Shown: positions 37,305 through 46,116, counted from the first letter of the stretch. The stretch: 64,000 nt of DNA from UBA668 sp041394605 (GCA_041394605.1 JAWKHX010000016.1:58526-122525), one strand, 5' to 3'. Notes: generated by a model from the sequence alone, not told the origin. Numbers and translations: made by a program.

Positions 37305-39149
37305 TGCCACGCGGCGGCCTTCCAGCACGGCCTCGTGGATGGTCCGCGGAGCCACGCAGTCGCCGGCCTGGTGGGCGGCGCCGGGCAGCGGGGTGTCGGG
37401 CAGACGGAACCCGCAATCCACCAGCGCGGCGCAGGCGATGGTGCGTCGCGCGCCGCTGAAGCGGTCCTCCAGCTCCACCTCGCCGGCGCGGACGGCGCGC
37501 AGAAGGGAGCGCCGCTCGATGCGGACCCCGCGCTGCTGCAGGCGCACGTTGGCGGGCGCCAGGTCGCCCGAGCGGGACAGCTCGTTGCCGGCGATCTGGT
37601 CCTGGGTGATGAGGATGGCCCGCTCGCCCAGTTCCTCGGCGAGGGCCACGGCGATGGGCCCGCCGATCGGGTCGAACAGGGCGATCGGCCCGGCAGGCAG
37701 GGCGGTGCCCCGGCGGACGTCCACCACGTCGACCACCGTCGAACCCTCGGCCACGTCGTACGGGCGGCGGCCGGGCTGCGAGCCGGTGCACTGGACCACG
37801 ACCTCACCCGGTCGGGCTGCGGTGTGGTCCGTGCCCAGCAGCACCTCCATGCCGGCGTCGGCCAGGCAGGCGGCCAGCCACTCCACCAGCGGGCCGCCGG
37901 GCCCCGTGAGCGCGGCCATGCCGCCGAGGTGGTCGCTGCGCTCCACGAGGCGGACGGTGTGGCCGCGGCGGGCCGCCACCCGGGCGGTCTCCATGCCGGC
38001 CACCCCGCCGCCGACCACCAGCACGTCGCGGGCGTGGGCGGTGGGGGCGTACCAGTCCGGGTCCTCGGTCTCCCGGCCGGTGGTCGGCTCGCCCACGCAG
38101 GTGACGATGGGGTTGCGGGCATCGCGCACCTGGCAGGTCTGGTTGCAGCGCAGGCACGGCCGGGGCGCCAGGCCGTCGCGCACCTTGGCCACGAGGTCGG
38201 GGTCGGCCAGCTGGGCGCGGGTCATCTCCACCCCGTCGCACACACCGTCGCCGAGGGCCCACTCCGCCTGGCCGGCCTCCACGACGGAGCCCTGGAGGAA
38301 GACCGGCGTGTCGGCGAGCGCGGCCTTCACCGCGCGGGTGACGTCGATGTTGTAGCCAGTGGGTTCGTGCACGTCGGCCCGGGTCTTCTCGGCCGAGTAG
38401 ATGGAACCCCGCGTCACCACCACATAGTCGATGCCGAAGCCGACCAGCCGGGCCGCCAGCTCCGGCGCTTGCTCGGGCGTGATGCCGGCCCACGGGGCCA
38501 ACTCGTCGCACGACAGACGCAGGCCCACCACCCGGTCGCCGATGGCGGCGCGCACGGCCTCGATCACCTCGCTGGCGAACAGCCAGCGGTCCACGCCCCA
38601 CACGTCGTCGCGGTGGTTGGTGAGCCCGCTGAGGAACTGGCGGACCAGGCTGTGCTGGCCGGCGTTGATCTCCACCCCGTCGCATCCGGCGGCGACAGCG
38701 GCGGCCGCAGCGGCGCCGAAGCCGGCCACCACCGCGGCGATGTCCTCCGCCTCCATCCACTTGGGGACCTCGCGGGTGTTGACCTCCGGCACGCGGCTGG
38801 GGGCCCACAGCTCGCGCTGGCTGTAGGCGCTGGAGCCCTGCCCGCCGGCATGGTCCAGCGAGGCGAGCACGAGCGCACCGTGGGCGTGGCAGGCGGTGGC
38901 GATGGCAGCCCACCCCGGCCCGCACTCGGTGGCCAGCGGCGCCCGCTCGTAGGGCCAGTCGCTGTCGTGCACGCTGGCGCCCTCGGTGACGATGATCCCG
39001 CACCCGCCCCGCGCCCGCCGCTCGTAGTACGCCGTGTGGCGAGCGGTGAGGCGGCGGTCGTCGTCGCCGAGGTTGGTGACGTGGGGCCCGAACATCACCC
39101 GGTTGGGTGCGGTGGCCGTCCTGATCGTCAGCGGCTGCAGCAGTTGCAT
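37293..39149 (-). CDS. FadH/OYE-family flavin oxidoreductase (mycofactocin-associated type)
   Basis: 618 aa. Residues 1-330 are an Old Yellow Enzyme TIM barrel (PNRVMFGPHVTNLG, SLDHAGGQGSS, CDGVEINAGQHSLVRQFLS). The [4Fe-4S] ligands follow as CLRCNQTCQ, ending VTC, with CxxCxxxC-x11-C spacing. An NAD(P)-binding Rossmann stretch begins DVLVVGGGVAGMETA near residue 373. This is the 2,4-dienoyl-CoA reductase architecture. Members of this family are named in mycofactocin systems (FadH/OYE family 1 and 2), and here it is two genes downstream of mftC on the same strand. A role in electron transfer between NAD(P)H and mycofactocin or a substrate is inference. Confidence 0.82.
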   Translation of the reverse strand: MQLLQPLTIRTATAPNRVMFGPHVTNLGDDDRRLTARHTAYYERRARGGCGIIVTEGASVHDSDWPYERAPLATECGPGWAAIATACHAHGALVLASLDHAGGQGSSAYSQRELWAPSRVPEVNTREVPKWMEAEDIAAVVAGFGAAAAAAVAAGCDGVEINAGQHSLVRQFLSGLTNHRDDVWGVDRWLFASEVIEAVRAAIGDRVVGLRLSCDELAPWAGITPEQAPELAARLVGFGIDYVVVTRGSIYSAEKTRADVHEPTGYNIDVTRAVKAALADTPVFLQGSVVEAGQAEWALGDGVCDGVEMTRAQLADPDLVAKVRDGLAPRPCLRCNQTCQVRDARNPIVTCVGEPTTGRETEDPDWYAPTAHARDVLVVGGGVAGMETARVAARRGHTVRLVERSDHLGGMAALTGPGGPLVEWLAACLADAGMEVLLGTDHTAARPGEVVVQCTGSQPGRRPYDVAEGSTVVDVVDVRRGTALPAGPIALFDPIGGPIAVALAEELGERAILITQDQIAGNELSRSGDLAPANVRLQQRGVRIERRSLLRAVRAGEVELEDRFSGARRTIACAALVDCGFRLPDTPLPGAAHQAGDCVAPRTIHEAVLEGRRVALAL

Positions 39150-39167
39150 CGACGGCGACGCTACTGG

Positions 39168-39746
39168 TCAGGCCTTCCGGGCGGACAGTTCGCTGCCGCC
39201 GAGGAGGCGCTTGATGTTCTCCCCGTGGCGGAGGAGCACGAGCCCGTTGATGGCGATGATGGCGGCGATCTCCCAGCCCGGAGCGCCCTTGATGGCCACG
39301 CCCACCGGAAAGCCGATCATGATCGACAGCGACGCCAGCGAGGCCTTCTTGGTGAGCTTGCGCACCGCCACCCAGAGCGCCAGCATGGCCAGCGACACCA
39401 GTGGCTGGAGCACGAACGAGGCGCCGCCCATGGTGGCCACGCCCTTGCCGCCCTTGAACCGGCGGGTGACGGGGAACATGTGGCCGAGCACGGCGGCGGC
39501 CACCATGCCGTAGGCGAGGGCCCGGTTGTCGATCAGCAGGCCGGTGGCGGCGGGGATGGCGCCCTTCAGCCCGTCGAGTACGAAGACCAGCACGCCCCAG
39601 GCGGTGCCGAACGTGCGGGCGATGTTGGACGCGCCCGGGTTGCCGGAGCCGACCTTGGTGATGTCCACCCCCTTGCTGCGGGCGATCCAGACCGCGCTGG
39701 GGAACGTCCCGAGGAAGTACGCGGGGATCAGCAGCAGCCAAGCCAT
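39168..39746 (-). CDS. plsY: Acyl-phosphate:glycerol-3-phosphate acyltransferase
   Basis: 192 aa. The PlsY hallmarks are all present: SGNPGASNIARTFG (glycerol-phosphate binding loop), VLDGLKGAIPAA, GHMFPVTRRFKGGKGVATMGG (catalytic loop) and a final HGENIKRLLGG. Five hydrophobic segments agree with the family topology. It makes lysophosphatidic acid, the first step of phospholipid synthesis, at the membrane. It lies between the OYE gene and mftC with 18- and 40-bp gaps, which is an unusual insertion in a mycofactocin neighbourhood. Confidence 0.95.
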   Translation of the reverse strand: MAWLLLIPAYFLGTFPSAVWIARSKGVDITKVGSGNPGASNIARTFGTAWGVLVFVLDGLKGAIPAATGLLIDNRALAYGMVAAAVLGHMFPVTRRFKGGKGVATMGGASFVLQPLVSLAMLALWVAVRKLTKKASLASLSIMIGFPVGVAIKGAPGWEIAAIIAINGLVLLRHGENIKRLLGGSELSARKA

Positions 39747-39786
39747 CGGGGTGCAACTGTACGCGGCGTGCGGCGCCCTGGCTCGC

Positions 39787-40914
39787 TCAGACCGGGGCTG
39801 GTGTGCGGGCCGGCTTGGTGTGGTCCTGGGCCGGGCGCGGCTTCAGGGTGACCGGCACCGCCGCGGCGGCTGCCAGGCCGGCGTCGCCGTGGCCGCTGAC
39901 GCACTCCGGGTCGGGGCCGTCGAGGGGCAGTCCGGTGAAGAACTTGGCGGCCATGCACCCGCCCTGGCAGGCGTCGAACGAGCCGCAACTGGCGCACGCG
40001 CCGGCGGATTGGGGTTCGCGGAGCGAGCGGAACAGGTCGCTCTGCTTCCAGACCTTGGTGAACCCGCCGCGGTCGCGCACGTTGCCGGCGAGGAACTCGT
40101 CGTGGATCACGAAGGGGCAGGCGTAGACGTCGCCGACGGGGTCGATGAGGCACACCACCCGCCCTGCGCCGCACAGGTTCAGGCCGGGCAGGGCCTCGTC
40201 GCCGAGCGCGTTGAGGTGGAAGAAGGAGTCGCCGGTGAGCACGTTGTCGCCGTGGGCCAGCAGCCAGTGGTAGATCTCCCGCTGCTGGGCCTGAGTGGGG
40301 TGCAGCTGGTCCCACGTGTCCACCGCCCGGCCGCTCGGGCGCAGGCGGGTGAGGCGCAACTGGGCGCCGTAGCGGTCGGCCAGCGCCTTGAAGGCGTCCA
40401 GTTGGGGCACGTTCTGACGGGTGGCCACGACGCTGATCTTGAACGGGCCGAACCCGGCCTCGGCCAGATGGTCCATCGCCCGGGTGGCGGTGGCGAAGCT
40501 GCCCTCGCCGCGGACAGCGTCGTTGGTGGCGGCATCGGCGCCGTCGATCGACAGCTGGATGTCCACATAGTCCATGGCGGCCAGGCGGCGGGCCTTCTCG
40601 GCGTCGATGAAGGCCCCGTTGGTGGAGAACTTCACGCCGATCCCGTTGCCCACGGAGTACTCGACGAGGTCGAAGAAGTCGCGACGCACCATCGGCTCGC
40701 CGCCGCCGATGTTGATGTAGAAGACCTGCAGCGCCTTCAGCTCGTCGAGCACGCCCATCGCCTCGGCGGTGGTGAGCTCGCGGGGGTCGCGCTGGCCGCT
40801 GGACGACAAGCAGTGCACGCACTGCAGGTTGCAGGCGTAGGTGAGCTCCCAGGTGAGGCAGATGGGGGCGTCCAGCCCGGCCTTCATCTGGGTGGCCAGG
40901 GTCTCAACGCTCAC
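39787..40914 (-). CDS. mftC: Mycofactocin radical SAM maturase MftC
   Basis: 375 aa. The radical-SAM cluster motif CNLQCVHC (as ACNLQCVHC) lies near residues 28-35. YINIGGGEPM is the SAM-binding GGEP. The SPASM region near the C-terminus holds the auxiliary cluster ligands: LNLCGAG, YACPFV, GACASCGSFDACQGGC and ECVSGHG. This is the standard MftC arrangement. The enzyme oxidatively decarboxylates the C-terminal Tyr of MftA and then crosslinks it to the preceding Val, producing the precursor of the mycofactocin redox cofactor. The start ATG overlaps the mftB stop by 4 nt. Confidence 0.96.
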   Translation of the reverse strand: MSVETLATQMKAGLDAPICLTWELTYACNLQCVHCLSSSGQRDPRELTTAEAMGVLDELKALQVFYINIGGGEPMVRRDFFDLVEYSVGNGIGVKFSTNGAFIDAEKARRLAAMDYVDIQLSIDGADAATNDAVRGEGSFATATRAMDHLAEAGFGPFKISVVATRQNVPQLDAFKALADRYGAQLRLTRLRPSGRAVDTWDQLHPTQAQQREIYHWLLAHGDNVLTGDSFFHLNALGDEALPGLNLCGAGRVVCLIDPVGDVYACPFVIHDEFLAGNVRDRGGFTKVWKQSDLFRSLREPQSAGACASCGSFDACQGGCMAAKFFTGLPLDGPDPECVSGHGDAGLAAAAAVPVTLKPRPAQDHTKPARTPAPV

Positions 40915-41201
40915 GGCCGGCGCTCCCTCACGACGTCGCTCTGCAGGAGTGACTGGAACGCGCCGGCGAACGACGGCCAGCGGCGCTCGGCGATGCCGCA
41001 GGCGCGCAAGGCGTCGGCGAGGGTGGGGTGGTCGGCCAGCGCCTGCGCGACCGTGACGACATCGGCGTGCTTGAGGAACACGAGGCGGCGGTTGCCGTAG
41101 TGGTAGGCGAGCGCGCCGAACGGCTCCGGCCGCAGGGCCACCTGGGGGTGCAACTCCAGCGCTGCGGACAGCAGCGGCTGAGCGATCAGCTCAGTAGACA
41201 C
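40911..41201 (-). CDS. mftB: Mycofactocin chaperone MftB
   Basis: 96 aa. A single PqqD-like RiPP-recognition domain: LHPQVALRPEPFGALAYHYGNRRLVFLK at the front, then a helical second half. In characterised systems MftB binds the MftA leader and presents it to MftC. It overlaps mftA by 11 nt upstream and mftC by 4 nt downstream, giving a strictly coupled A-B-C unit. The length is normal. Confidence 0.94.
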   Translation of the reverse strand: MSTELIAQPLLSAALELHPQVALRPEPFGALAYHYGNRRLVFLKHADVVTVAQALADHPTLADALRACGIAERRWPSFAGAFQSLLQSDVVRERRP

Positions 41202-41286
41202 CGCACATGCCGTCGATGGAGATCTCCTCCACCAGCAGCTCTTCCTCGATCTCGACCTGCTCTGCCTCGACCTGCTCGTTCTCCAT
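41191..41286 (-). CDS. mftA: Mycofactocin precursor peptide MftA
   Basis: 31 aa, ATG at 41286. The leader is strikingly acidic (NEQVEAEQVEIEEELLVEE) and the core ends in ISIDGMCGVY. That C-terminal IDGMCGVY is the conserved end of mycofactocin precursors, and its last Val-Tyr pair is the site modified by MftC. It directly overlaps mftB. The gap to the divergent helD start is only 28 bp and shows no Shine-Dalgarno sequence before mftA, so the transcript may be leaderless. Confidence 0.97.
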   Translation of the reverse strand: MENEQVEAEQVEIEEELLVEEISIDGMCGVY

Positions 41287-41314
41287 GCGGGGGAGGCTAG
41301 CGTGTCTGACCCCG

Positions 41315-43270
41315 ATGAGCGCCGACGTGTTCCCCGAGCTGCCCGCCGAGCAGGCGCATCTGCGGTACTCGCGCGCGTGCCGCGACCGGATGATCGAGCG
41401 GTTCTCCCGGGTGGACCCTGAGGGTGCCGCCGACGAGATCACCAAGGAGTACGTGGAGGTCACGGTGGCGGAGGCGCTGGAGGACCTCCGCACGCCCGGC
41501 GCGGGCGATTTCTTCGGCCGCATCCGGGAAGAGGGCCCGGGCGGCGACCAGTGGTACATCGGGCGGCGGCACATCGAGGACGACGCCCACGACCCGGTGG
41601 TGGTGGACTGGCGGGCCCCGATCGCCGCTCCCTTCTACCGGGCCACCCACGCCGACCCGTTCGGGCTGGCCCACCGGCGGCGGTTCACGATGGTGGACGG
41701 CGACCTCACCGCCTACCTCGACGAGCAGCTCGACGACCCGGACCACGAGGCCGCCGGCAGCGGCATCCCCGACCCCGTGCTGGCGGAGATCGGCGCGGCC
41801 CGCACGGGCGCGATGCGCGAGATCGTCGCCACCATTCAGGCCGAGCAGGACGTGGTCATCCGCTCCCCGCTGGACCAGTGCCTCGTCGTGCAGGGCGGTC
41901 CGGGCACGGGCAAGACTGCCGTCGGCCTGCACCGCGCCGCCTACCTGCTGTTCGAGCACCGCCGCCGGCTGGTGCGCGACGGGGTGCTGGTCGTCGGCCC
42001 GAACACCGTGTTCCTCGACTACATCGGCAACGTGCTGCCGTCGCTGGGCGAGCGCAGCGTGCAGCAGCGCACCGCGCTGGACCTGTGCGTGCCGAAGGTG
42101 GAGATCACGGGCGTGGACGGCGACGACCTGCGCCGGGCGAAGGGGTCGCCGGAGATGCTGGCCGCGCTGGAGGCCGCCGCCACCCGTCATGTCACCGTGC
42201 CGATGGAGGACCTGCGGGTGCCCGTGGGGGCGCGCACCATCACGGTCACGCCCGACGAGTTCGCCCAGTGGCTGTACGACGCGCTCGACGCCCGCGGCCC
42301 AGTCAACAAGCGGCGCGACTCCGTGAAGGGCATGGTGCAGCGGGACATGCTGCGCAAGTACGGGCGGGAAGACGTGTGGGAGAAGGCGCCGGCGCTGCGG
42401 GCGGCGATCACCAAGGCCTGGCCCACGGCCCAGCCGATCCGCCTGGTGGACCAGTTGCTGGTGGAGCACTTCGGTTCGGCCGGCGGGCGGGGCAAGCGAC
42501 GGGCCTGGACGGTGGCCGACCAGTTCCTGGTGGACGAGGCCAACTCGCTGCTCAATGGCACCCCGTTCACGTTCGGGCACGTGGTGGTGGACGAGTCGCA
42601 GGACCATTCGGCCGTCGCCCTGCGGTGCATCGGCCGGCGCAGCCCGGCGGGTTCGATGACCGTGCTCGGCGACCTGGCCCAGAGCACCACGCCAGCGGGC
42701 CAGCAGGACTGGGCGGAGGCCATGCGCTGGCTGGCGCCCGGTGGTGGCGACACCCAGGTGGCGCACCTCACCATCGGCTACCGCGTCCCCGGCCCGATTC
42801 TCGACATGGCGAACCGGCTGCTGCCGTTCACCGCGGTGGCCGCGGAGGCCAGCACCAGCGTGCGGTTGCTCGGCGAGCCGCCGTCGTTCCGCCACGCGCC
42901 CGGGGGCGCCGCCGACCTGGCTGCCGTGGTGGCGGCCGAGGTGCAGGCCGTCCGTCACCGCCATCACAACACCGGGCTGGTCGCACCGGTCGCCCGTCAC
43001 GAGGAACTGGCCGCAGGGCTGGCGGCCATCGGGCTCACCGCGGTGGACCGGGTGCACAACCTGGCCCACGACGACGTGCCCCTGTTCCACCCGGAGGCCG
43101 TGAAGGGTCTCGAGTTCGACGGCGTGGTGGTGGTGAACCCCCATGAGGTGTTCACCGGCCCCGCCGACGCCCGCGGCGCCCGCCTCCTCTACGTCGCCAT
43201 GACCCGCGCCGTCCAGACCCTCCACTTCGTGTCCACCGCCCCGCTGCCGCCCGAGCTCACCTCCCGCTGA
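41315..43270 (+). CDS. helD: HelD-type RNA-polymerase-associated helicase (UvrD/Rep superfamily)
   Basis: 651 aa, ATG at 41315. The N-terminal helical arm is followed by DPVVVDWRAPIAAPFYRAT, a HelD family motif. Walker A is VQGGPGTGKTAVGLHRAAYLLF (about residues 196-204), followed by VVGPNTVFLDYI. Motif II is HVVVDESQDHS, then TVLGDLAQST. Motif VI is the LLYVAMTRAVQTLHFV end. HelD proteins recycle stalled RNA polymerase and, in some actinomycetes (HelR), lower rifamycin sensitivity. It is shorter than B. subtilis HelD, as is usual in actinomycetes. It is divergent from mftA with only 28 bp between starts. Confidence 0.9.
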   Translation: MSADVFPELPAEQAHLRYSRACRDRMIERFSRVDPEGAADEITKEYVEVTVAEALEDLRTPGAGDFFGRIREEGPGGDQWYIGRRHIEDDAHDPVVVDWRAPIAAPFYRATHADPFGLAHRRRFTMVDGDLTAYLDEQLDDPDHEAAGSGIPDPVLAEIGAARTGAMREIVATIQAEQDVVIRSPLDQCLVVQGGPGTGKTAVGLHRAAYLLFEHRRRLVRDGVLVVGPNTVFLDYIGNVLPSLGERSVQQRTALDLCVPKVEITGVDGDDLRRAKGSPEMLAALEAAATRHVTVPMEDLRVPVGARTITVTPDEFAQWLYDALDARGPVNKRRDSVKGMVQRDMLRKYGREDVWEKAPALRAAITKAWPTAQPIRLVDQLLVEHFGSAGGRGKRRAWTVADQFLVDEANSLLNGTPFTFGHVVVDESQDHSAVALRCIGRRSPAGSMTVLGDLAQSTTPAGQQDWAEAMRWLAPGGGDTQVAHLTIGYRVPGPILDMANRLLPFTAVAAEASTSVRLLGEPPSFRHAPGGAADLAAVVAAEVQAVRHRHHNTGLVAPVARHEELAAGLAAIGLTAVDRVHNLAHDDVPLFHPEAVKGLEFDGVVVVNPHEVFTGPADARGARLLYVAMTRAVQTLHFVSTAPLPPELTSR

Positions 43271-43315
43271 CTGTTCCCCGCCCGCTGACCGTTCACCCGC
43301 CCCTCCCGTGACGTC

Positions 43316-43397
43316 TGTGTCACGGCACAGCGGTCACGGTCACGGCACAGAAGTACGAACCTTTGTGCTGTGACACTGATGTCTGTGCCGTGACACA
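43316..43397. repeat. Nested inverted repeats between convergent genes
   Basis: The outer 15-bp arms TGTGTCACGGCACAG (43316-43330) and CTGTGCCGTGACACA (43383-43397) are perfect complements. Inside them GTCACGGCACA (43339-43349) pairs with TGTGCTGTGAC (43364-43374) with one G-T wobble. The result is four copies of one 11-12 base motif in a two-tier hairpin between helD and the convergent isomerase-family gene. It may act as a bidirectional terminator or a protein-binding site. Confidence 0.75.
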
Positions 43398-43405
43398 AAG
43401 GGTGC

Positions 43406-43951
43406 CTAGGGTCGGCGGCCGACGAAGGCGAGGAGGCGGTCCTGCACAGACGCGTCCGCAGGCACGTCGACCTTTGGGCCGAAGTGACCGCTGGCGCGCA
43501 GGGCGGCGTCCATCGGCTGCATGCCGGCCAGCATGTCGGCGGTGACCTCGGGGTCGAGCGACTCGACCAGGCCGCAGGCGCGGGCGACGTCCCACGTGTG
43601 GATGTGGACGTCGCCGGTGACCAGGCGGTCGATCGCGTCGGCCAGCGGCATCTCGCCCATCGGGCCGGCGGTGACGGGACGTTCAGCGGCGGCCGGGTCG
43701 TCGAGGAGGGCCTGGAGCTGGTCGCCGAGCGTCCGCCAGGCGCCGGCGGGGTCGTCGTCGACCGATGGGCCGGTCGTCAGCGGTACGCCCGCGCCGCCGA
43801 AGAAGCCGGGGACCCAGTCGACGAGGTGACGGACCACGTCCCGGGCCACCCAGCCTTCGCACGGGGAGGGGGCCGACCAGTCGGCCACCTCCGCAAGCCG
43901 GGCGTTGAAGAGCGTGTTGACCCGGCGGAAGCGGTCGGCAGTTCCTGTCAT
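43406..43951 (-). CDS. TIGR03086/maleylpyruvate-isomerase-like (DinB-fold) protein
   Basis: 181 aa, ATG at 43951. The helical-bundle fold is suggested by WSAPSPCEGWVARDVVRHLVDW (the metal-binding His of these DinB-like proteins), a GEMPLADAIDRLVTGDVHIHTWDVARACG segment with two further His, and a C-terminal DRLLAFVGRRP. This pattern fits the actinobacterial TIGR03086/mycothiol-dependent group. These enzymes use mycothiol or similar thiols, but the substrate here is unknown. The stop lies 9 bp from the large inverted repeat. Confidence 0.82.
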   Translation of the reverse strand: MTGTADRFRRVNTLFNARLAEVADWSAPSPCEGWVARDVVRHLVDWVPGFFGGAGVPLTTGPSVDDDPAGAWRTLGDQLQALLDDPAAAERPVTAGPMGEMPLADAIDRLVTGDVHIHTWDVARACGLVESLDPEVTADMLAGMQPMDAALRASGHFGPKVDVPADASVQDRLLAFVGRRP

Positions 43952-43987
43952 GCCCGCCACCGTAGACGCCGTGGTAGAACCCGCGAC

Positions 43988-44923
43988 ATGAACGAGTTGG
44001 TGTACCTGACCGAGGCGGAGGTGCGGGGGCTGTTGCCGATGCCGGAGTTGCGGGCCCGGCTGCGCGAGGCGTTCGCCGCGTTCAGCGACGGGCGGGCGGA
44101 CGTGCCGGCGCGGATCGCCGCCCGGGCGCCGGGCGGGTTGATGGCGGCGATGCCCGGCTACCTCGACGGGGCCGGGCTGGTGGTGAAGGCCGTCAGCGTG
44201 TTCGCCGGCAACCACGGCACCGACGTGCCGTCGCATCAGGCGCTGGTGCTGATGTTCGACGAGCGGGGCACGCCGGTGGCGATCATGGACGGGGCGTCGG
44301 TGACGGCCATCCGAACCGCCGCGTCCGCGGCCGTGGCCGCCGACCTCCTCGCCCGGCCGGGCAGCGCCACGCTGGCGATCATCGGCGGCGGGGTGCAGGG
44401 GCACTCCCACCTCGACGCCTTCGCCGACGTCCGCCCGTGGACGGAGATCCGGGTCGCCAGCCGCAACCACGCGTCCGCGGAAGCGCTGGCGGCACGGCAC
44501 CCGCTGGCCACGGCCACGCCGTCGTTCGAGGACGCCGTCCGCGGCGCGGACGTGATCTGCCTCACCACCGACGCCGACCAGCCGGTCATCGACCCGGCCT
44601 GGGTGGCCCCCGGCGCGCACGTGGGGTCGGTCGGCAACAAGGCCGAACTGCACGCCGGGTTCACCACCGGGACGGTGTTCGTCGAGTGGCTCGGCGCTGC
44701 CACCGTGGCCCCTCCCGCGGGCGCCAACGAACTGCAGGGCATCGACCTCTCCCGCCTGGTGGAGCTGGGCGAGGTGGTGGCCGGCCGCCACCCCGGCCGC
44801 ACCAGCGACGACGAGGTCACCGTCTACAAGTCCACCGGCCACGCGATCGAGGACGCGGCTGCGGCGCGGCTGGTGCTGGACGGGGCGCTCGCCGGTGCGA
44901 TCGGGCTGCGCCTGCCGCGGTAA
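43988..44923 (+). CDS. Ornithine cyclodeaminase / mu-crystallin family protein
   Basis: 311 aa. The N-terminal substrate part has VYLTEAEVRGLLPMPELRARLREAF and KAVSVFAGN. The MDGASVTAIRTAASAAVAADLLA helix precedes the Rossmann NAD(P) fold, where LAIIGGGVQGHSHLDAFA is the nucleotide-binding loop. ICLTTDADQPVI and VGSVGNK lie further on. Family members are ornithine cyclodeaminases, alanine dehydrogenases or ketimine reductases; the residues visible do not decide. It starts 37 bp from the divergent isomerase-like gene and precedes the ADH pair by 45 bp. Confidence 0.88.
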   Translation: MNELVYLTEAEVRGLLPMPELRARLREAFAAFSDGRADVPARIAARAPGGLMAAMPGYLDGAGLVVKAVSVFAGNHGTDVPSHQALVLMFDERGTPVAIMDGASVTAIRTAASAAVAADLLARPGSATLAIIGGGVQGHSHLDAFADVRPWTEIRVASRNHASAEALAARHPLATATPSFEDAVRGADVICLTTDADQPVIDPAWVAPGAHVGSVGNKAELHAGFTTGTVFVEWLGAATVAPPAGANELQGIDLSRLVELGEVVAGRHPGRTSDDEVTVYKSTGHAIEDAAAARLVLDGALAGAIGLRLPR

Positions 44924-44968
44924 GTTGCGCGCCAGACGTCACCATCTTCGGGACCAAAGGGGAACATC

Positions 44969-46105
44969 GTGAAGACCAAGGCTGCCATCCTTCGTGAGCT
45001 GCACACGCCGTGGAGCGTGGAGGAGATCGAGCTCGACCCGCCGAAGGCCGGTGAAGTGCTGGTGAAGATGATCGCCAGCGGCATGTGCCACAGCGACGAG
45101 CACCTGGTCACCGGCGACCTCGCCGGCGCCACCGCCCCGCTGCCCACCATCGGCGGCCACGAGGGCGCCGGCATCGTGATGGAGGTCGGCCCCGGCGTGT
45201 TCAGCGTGGCCCCCGGCGACCATGTGGTGTTCGGCTTCGTGCCGGCGTGCGGCAAGTGCCCCAGCTGCGCCAGCGGCCACAGCAACCTGTGCGACCTGGG
45301 CAACATCACGGCCACCGGCATGCAGCTCAGCGACGGCACATCCCGTCACCACGACAAGGACGGCAACGACCTCACGCTGGCCATCGGCGCGCTCGGCACG
45401 TTCGCCCACCACACCGTGGTGCACGAGGCCAGCTGCATCAAGATCGACAAGGACCTCCCGCTGGACCGGGCCTGCCTGCTCGGCTGCGGCGTGGTCACCG
45501 GCTGGGGCTCGGCGGTCTACGCCGCCGACGTGCAGCCCGGCGACACCGTGGCCGTGGTCGGCTGCGGCGGCATCGGCAGCAACGCCATCCAGGGCGCCAA
45601 GATGGCCGGCGCCGCCGTCATCGCCGCCATCGACCCCGTGGAGTTCAAGCGGGAGAAGGCGATGGAGTTCGGCGCCACCCACACCCACGCCTCCATCCAG
45701 GACGCCATCGCCGCCCTGGACACCACGACCTGGAACCGTGGCTTCGACAAGGTCATCATGACCTGCGGCGTCGGCAACGGCGACGTGCTCGGCGAGGCGT
45801 TCTGGCTGGGCGGCAAGCGCAGCAAGATCGTCGTCACCAACATCCACCCGGTCAGCGAGGCCAGCATCGCCATCCCGGCCGTGTTCCTCACCGTGTTCGA
45901 GAAGCAGCTCATCGGCTCGCTGTTCGGCTCCGGCAACCCGCGCAAGGACATCCCCCGCCTGCTGGAGCTGTACACCCAGGGCCAGCTTGATCTGGACGGC
46001 CTGGTCACCCGCACCTACCCGCTGGAGGGCATCAACGACGGCTACGCGGCGATGAACGCCGGCGAGAACATCCGTGGCGTGCTCGTGTACGAGCACGAGG
46101 ACTGA
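44969..46105 (+). CDS. NDMA-dependent (mycofactocin-linked) alcohol dehydrogenase 1
   Basis: 378 aa, GTG at 44969 after AAAGGGGAAC. Medium-chain zinc ADH: catalytic Zn ligands in GMCHSDEH and GGHEGAG, the structural Zn site CGKCPSCASGHSNLC, and the Rossmann motif VAVVGCGGIGSNAIQGAKMAGA, with DPVEFKREKAMEFGATH. The conserved FGSGNPRKDIPRLLELY and NIRGVLVY end match the family whose NAD is bound tightly and needs NDMA in vitro or mycofactocin in vivo as electron acceptor. It oxidises a primary alcohol to the aldehyde. The nearby mftABC makes this link strong. Confidence 0.9.
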   Translation: MKTKAAILRELHTPWSVEEIELDPPKAGEVLVKMIASGMCHSDEHLVTGDLAGATAPLPTIGGHEGAGIVMEVGPGVFSVAPGDHVVFGFVPACGKCPSCASGHSNLCDLGNITATGMQLSDGTSRHHDKDGNDLTLAIGALGTFAHHTVVHEASCIKIDKDLPLDRACLLGCGVVTGWGSAVYAADVQPGDTVAVVGCGGIGSNAIQGAKMAGAAVIAAIDPVEFKREKAMEFGATHTHASIQDAIAALDTTTWNRGFDKVIMTCGVGNGDVLGEAFWLGGKRSKIVVTNIHPVSEASIAIPAVFLTVFEKQLIGSLFGSGNPRKDIPRLLELYTQGQLDLDGLVTRTYPLEGINDGYAAMNAGENIRGVLVYEHED

Positions 46106-46116
46106 GGGGAACCCCG

